From Planctomycetota bacterium (GTDB lineage: Bacteria; Planctomycetota; Phycisphaerae; Sedimentisphaerales; Anaerobacaceae), in contig QNBZ01000076.1 in the NCBI GenBank assembly GCA_003644295.1, positions 1-6,670 of the forward strand: a DNA stretch of 6,670 bases. The letters run 5' to 3'. The notes under the pieces are model-generated. The model was not told where the DNA came from, did not search any database, and worked only from the letters and a program-made list of their open reading frames with translations. Below, piece by piece: positions 5,323 to 6,670 of the stretch (its first letter is position 1; every line of letters starts with the position of its first letter). The position numbers were made by a program, and so were the translations under genes.

Positions 5323-5410
5323 CCCGCCGAATAAATCGGCGGGCTAAATATGGCCCCTCACACAGGTGGCGGGGCTAAATATTCTGATACGTCGCCGTGC
5401 TGGTGACGGC
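5323..5410. repeat. Row of three hairpins downstream of ispD
   Basis: Three inverted repeats follow one another. The first is CCCGCCGA/TCGGCGGG (5323-5330 with 5336-5343, perfect 8 bp). The second is GCCCC/GGGGC with inner CAC/GTG (5353-5361 with 5366-5375, bulged). The third is GCCGT/ACGGC (5394-5398 with 5406-5410). On the plus strand each ends in a similar tail: GGGCTAAATA, GGGGCTAAATA, CGGCTAAACTAAA. They lie 24-111 nt after the ispD stop, so they may end or protect the ispD transcript. None has a clean T-tract after it; the 5323-5343 hairpin is followed on the minus strand only by TTGGGTTTG. Confidence 0.6.
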
Positions 5411-5433
5411 TAAACTAAACGCTGCACACTATA

Positions 5434-6183
5434 TTACCACTGTGCTTCGATGTATGGGCCTGCGGGGCCTTTGGCTCCCGGCTTGGGGCGTGCCTTGAGA
5501 ATGGCCTCGGCGATTGCAATATCACTTTGCCGAGTAATCTTGATGTTCGATGAATCCGTTTCTACAATCGATACTTTCCCGCCCAACGCTTCAACAAGCT
5601 GGGCGTCATCGCTGATTTTGCTTTTATCGAGTTTGTCCAGATTTTGATACGCTTTCCTGAGCAGTTCCGCCTCGAATACCTGCGGCGTCTGGGCTTCGTA
5701 AAGGCCAGCCCTGTCAACGGTTTTGATTATCGTATTATCCTTTGCCTCTTTTATAGTAGCCACTACAGGACAGGCCAATATAGCTGCGCCGGTTTCAGCG
5801 GCGGCGGCAATTACATCATCGAGCCATTTCTTCGTTAAGCAGCATCGCACGGCGTCGTGAACAGCAATAAGGTCAATATCGTCTCTGACAAGTTCCAGTC
5901 CCTTCTTAACGGTATCAAAACGCTCGGCTCCGCCGAAGTAGATTTTTACATTGAAAAACGCCAGGTTCGGTCCCCATTTGACGTGAACGAGTTCCTCATC
6001 TTCCGGTGCGATAGCCAACAGGATTTGTTTTACGTCATCGCGGTCGGCAAAAAGCTCAACGCTTCGCAGAAAGGCCGCCCTGCCGGCTACGTCAACGAAC
6101 GGCTTTTTTCTTTTGCCGCCGAACCGGCTGCTCGACCCTGCAGCACAAATAATCACAGCGACACTGCTATTTTCGATTTTCAT
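5434..6183 (-). CDS. ispD: 2-C-methyl-D-erythritol 4-phosphate cytidylyltransferase
   Basis: IspD transfers CMP from CTP to 2-C-methyl-D-erythritol 4-phosphate, the third step of the MEP isoprenoid pathway. Visible signatures are the nucleotide loop CAAGSSSRFGGKRKKPF (13-29, with Arg20 and Lys27 matching the catalytic residues of E. coli IspD), FGGAERFDTVKKGL (83-96), the metal-binding VHDAVR (108-113, Asp110), TIKEA (143-147), TVDRAGLYEAQTPQVF (155-170, Arg158), SDDAQLVEALG (191-201) and NIKITRQSDIAIAE (213-226, Lys215). At 249 residues it is slightly longer than the E. coli enzyme because of a Pro/Gly-rich tail (about 232-249, KPGAKGPAGPY). The usual Pro after VHDAxR is replaced by Cys-Cys. 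The ATG at 6183 lies 14 nt after the cobO stop with no clear Shine-Dalgarno, so it is probably cotranscribed with cobO and translated by coupling. The start region carries a heptamer repeat also found at the ddl start. Confidence 0.95.
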   Translation of the reverse strand: MKIENSSVAVIICAAGSSSRFGGKRKKPFVDVAGRAAFLRSVELFADRDDVKQILLAIAPEDEELVHVKWGPNLAFFNVKIYFGGAERFDTVKKGLELVRDDIDLIAVHDAVRCCLTKKWLDDVIAAAAETGAAILACPVVATIKEAKDNTIIKTVDRAGLYEAQTPQVFEAELLRKAYQNLDKLDKSKISDDAQLVEALGGKVSIVETDSSNIKITRQSDIAIAEAILKARPKPGAKGPAGPYIEAQW

Positions 6184-6197
6184 TAGTCAGAAAATAG
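6167..6197 (-). promoter_or_regulatory. Inverted repeat around the ispD start codon
   Basis: On the minus strand CTATTTTC (6197-6190) and GAAAATAG (6174-6167) are an exact 8-bp inverted repeat. The 15-nt loop between them contains the ispD ATG (6183-6181). The first arm starts on the base right after the cobO stop codon. The stem is AU-rich, with two G-C pairs. It could link ispD initiation to ribosomes finishing cobO; that is inference. Confidence 0.35.
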
Positions 6198-6670
6198 TCA
6201 ATATTCAATCCCGCGTCTTGCGTATATTCCCCTATCATACGGATGCTTAATACTTTTCATTTCCGTTACTAAATCGGCCAATTCTATTAGTTCCTTTGTT
6301 GCGCCTCTGCCGGTCAGAACGATTTCAACACGAGGGTCTCTTTTGTTAATAATATTTTTGATGTCTTCCAGTTTAACAAGATCTCTTGAAAGGCAAAATA
6401 CAATTTCATCAAGTATCAACACGTCATAAAATCTTTTCTCTGCAGTTTCGGCAATCTTTTCAATCGCCTCGCTTATCGCAACCCGCATTTTGGAAATTTT
6501 CTTTTCATTATTAAAAGATTGCGATATGTCCCAGGGCACATCAAGCGCTTCGACCTTGATTCTGACCGCTCCTAATTGCAGGGCAAAACGCTCGCCAATG
6601 TCAAGAGTCGGCGGTTTTAGGAATTGATAAATCAGAACTTTGTTGCCCTGGCCGGCGGCGCGCAGCGCAA
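6198..6670 (-). CDS. cobO: Corrinoid (cob(I)alamin) adenosyltransferase, CobO/BtuR type, 5'-truncated by the window
   Basis: The enzyme adds the 5'-deoxyadenosyl group of ATP to Co(I) corrinoids, making adenosylcobalamin or its precursors. The frame stays open to the window edge, and the first full codon in frame is at 6668, giving 156 visible residues. They begin with ALRAAGQGNKVLIYQFLKPP, the strand just after the P-loop helix in this family. GERFAL, the Walker B-like DVLILDEI (82-89), DPRVEIVLTGRGA (111-123), LIELADLVTEM (127-137) and the terminal KHPYDRGIYARRGIEY (141-156) follow. The last two blocks are diagnostic of CobO/CobA/BtuR as opposed to PduO or EutT. The N-terminal P-loop lies outside the window, so roughly 15-40 residues are missing. 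An apparent GTG start at 6539 is internal (Val44 of the visible part) and should not be used. It is probably cotranscribed with ispD, with no evident pathway link. Confidence 0.93.
   Translation of the reverse strand, partial: ALRAAGQGNKVLIYQFLKPPTLDIGERFALQLGAVRIKVEALDVPWDISQSFNNEKKISKMRVAISEAIEKIAETAEKRFYDVLILDEIVFCLSRDLVKLEDIKNIINKRDPRVEIVLTGRGATKELIELADLVTEMKSIKHPYDRGIYARRGIEY

Larger units (their letters stand above)
5088..5433. other. 346-nt intergenic region between ispD and the PEP-CTERM gene
   Basis: No gene is supported here. From the ispD side it holds the three-hairpin row (5410-5323), a weak promoter candidate (5291-5262), an undistinguished stretch (5261-5218), a GC hairpin (5217-5193), the better promoter candidate (5189-5161) and the leader stem-loop (5132-5105). 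A ten-codon frame starting at ATG 5173 (MPYAMKFCFF) follows an AAGGAGG sequence, but the ATG is only 2 nt from it, too close for normal initiation. Confidence 0.7.

Noticed and set aside
6198..6539. cobO as a complete short gene starting at the GTG at 6539
   Set aside because: The frame continues upstream to the window edge and codes for conserved family sequence, so the GTG is an internal Val codon.
1..6670. CRISPR arrays, tRNA/rRNA genes, transposases, phage or toxin-antitoxin genes
   Set aside because: I looked for regularly spaced repeats, cloverleaf-like sequences and mobile-element proteins on both strands and found none. Repeats here are short palindromes and heptamers only.

Overview
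The window reads as an ordinary chromosomal stretch of a bacterium with peptidoglycan, most likely a member of the Planctomycetota (Phycisphaerae/Sedimentisphaerales type), probably from a metagenome. The best clue is a small secreted protein with a PEP-CTERM sorting tail (residues 178-199, a VPEQ motif, a leucine/glycine-rich helix and a terminal GRRRRG), a form I associate with that group. Other clues are the weak or absent Shine-Dalgarno sequences before most genes, and short palindromes and tandem repeats at gene borders. The taxonomic call is an inference. All seven genes lie on the minus strand, so transcription runs from high to low coordinates.

Layout in transcription order. (1) 6670-6198: 3' part of cobO/btuR (corrinoid adenosyltransferase), cut by the window edge, followed after 14 nt by ispD (6183-5434, isoprenoid MEP pathway). 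(2) 5433-5088: a 346-nt intergenic stretch with three consecutive hairpins, a promoter candidate and a 5'-leader stem-loop. (3) 5087-4488: the PEP-CTERM protein gene, with the strongest ribosome binding site of any confirmed gene start here and its own Rho-independent terminator (4462-4423). (4) 4365-73: the distal part of a dcw (division and cell wall) cluster, murC-murB-ddl-ftsQ, with gaps of at most 8 nt or overlaps.

The dcw genes form one functional unit. MurB makes UDP-MurNAc, MurC adds L-Ala to it, Ddl makes the D-Ala-D-Ala dipeptide that ends the stem peptide, and FtsQ is a bitopic divisome protein. IspD supports the same envelope indirectly, because undecaprenyl phosphate comes from the MEP pathway, although it appears to be in a separate transcription unit.

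I see no new defence, mobile or biosynthetic system. The most interesting signals are small. Two unrelated palindromic repeats sit in frame inside murC, adding the peptides MDSRFRGNN and CPERSRR at two loop positions. Heptamer repeats form both ends of the ddl reading frame, and the start heptamer recurs at ispD. The ispD start codon lies in the loop of a possible hairpin. A row of hairpins separates ispD from the PEP-CTERM gene.
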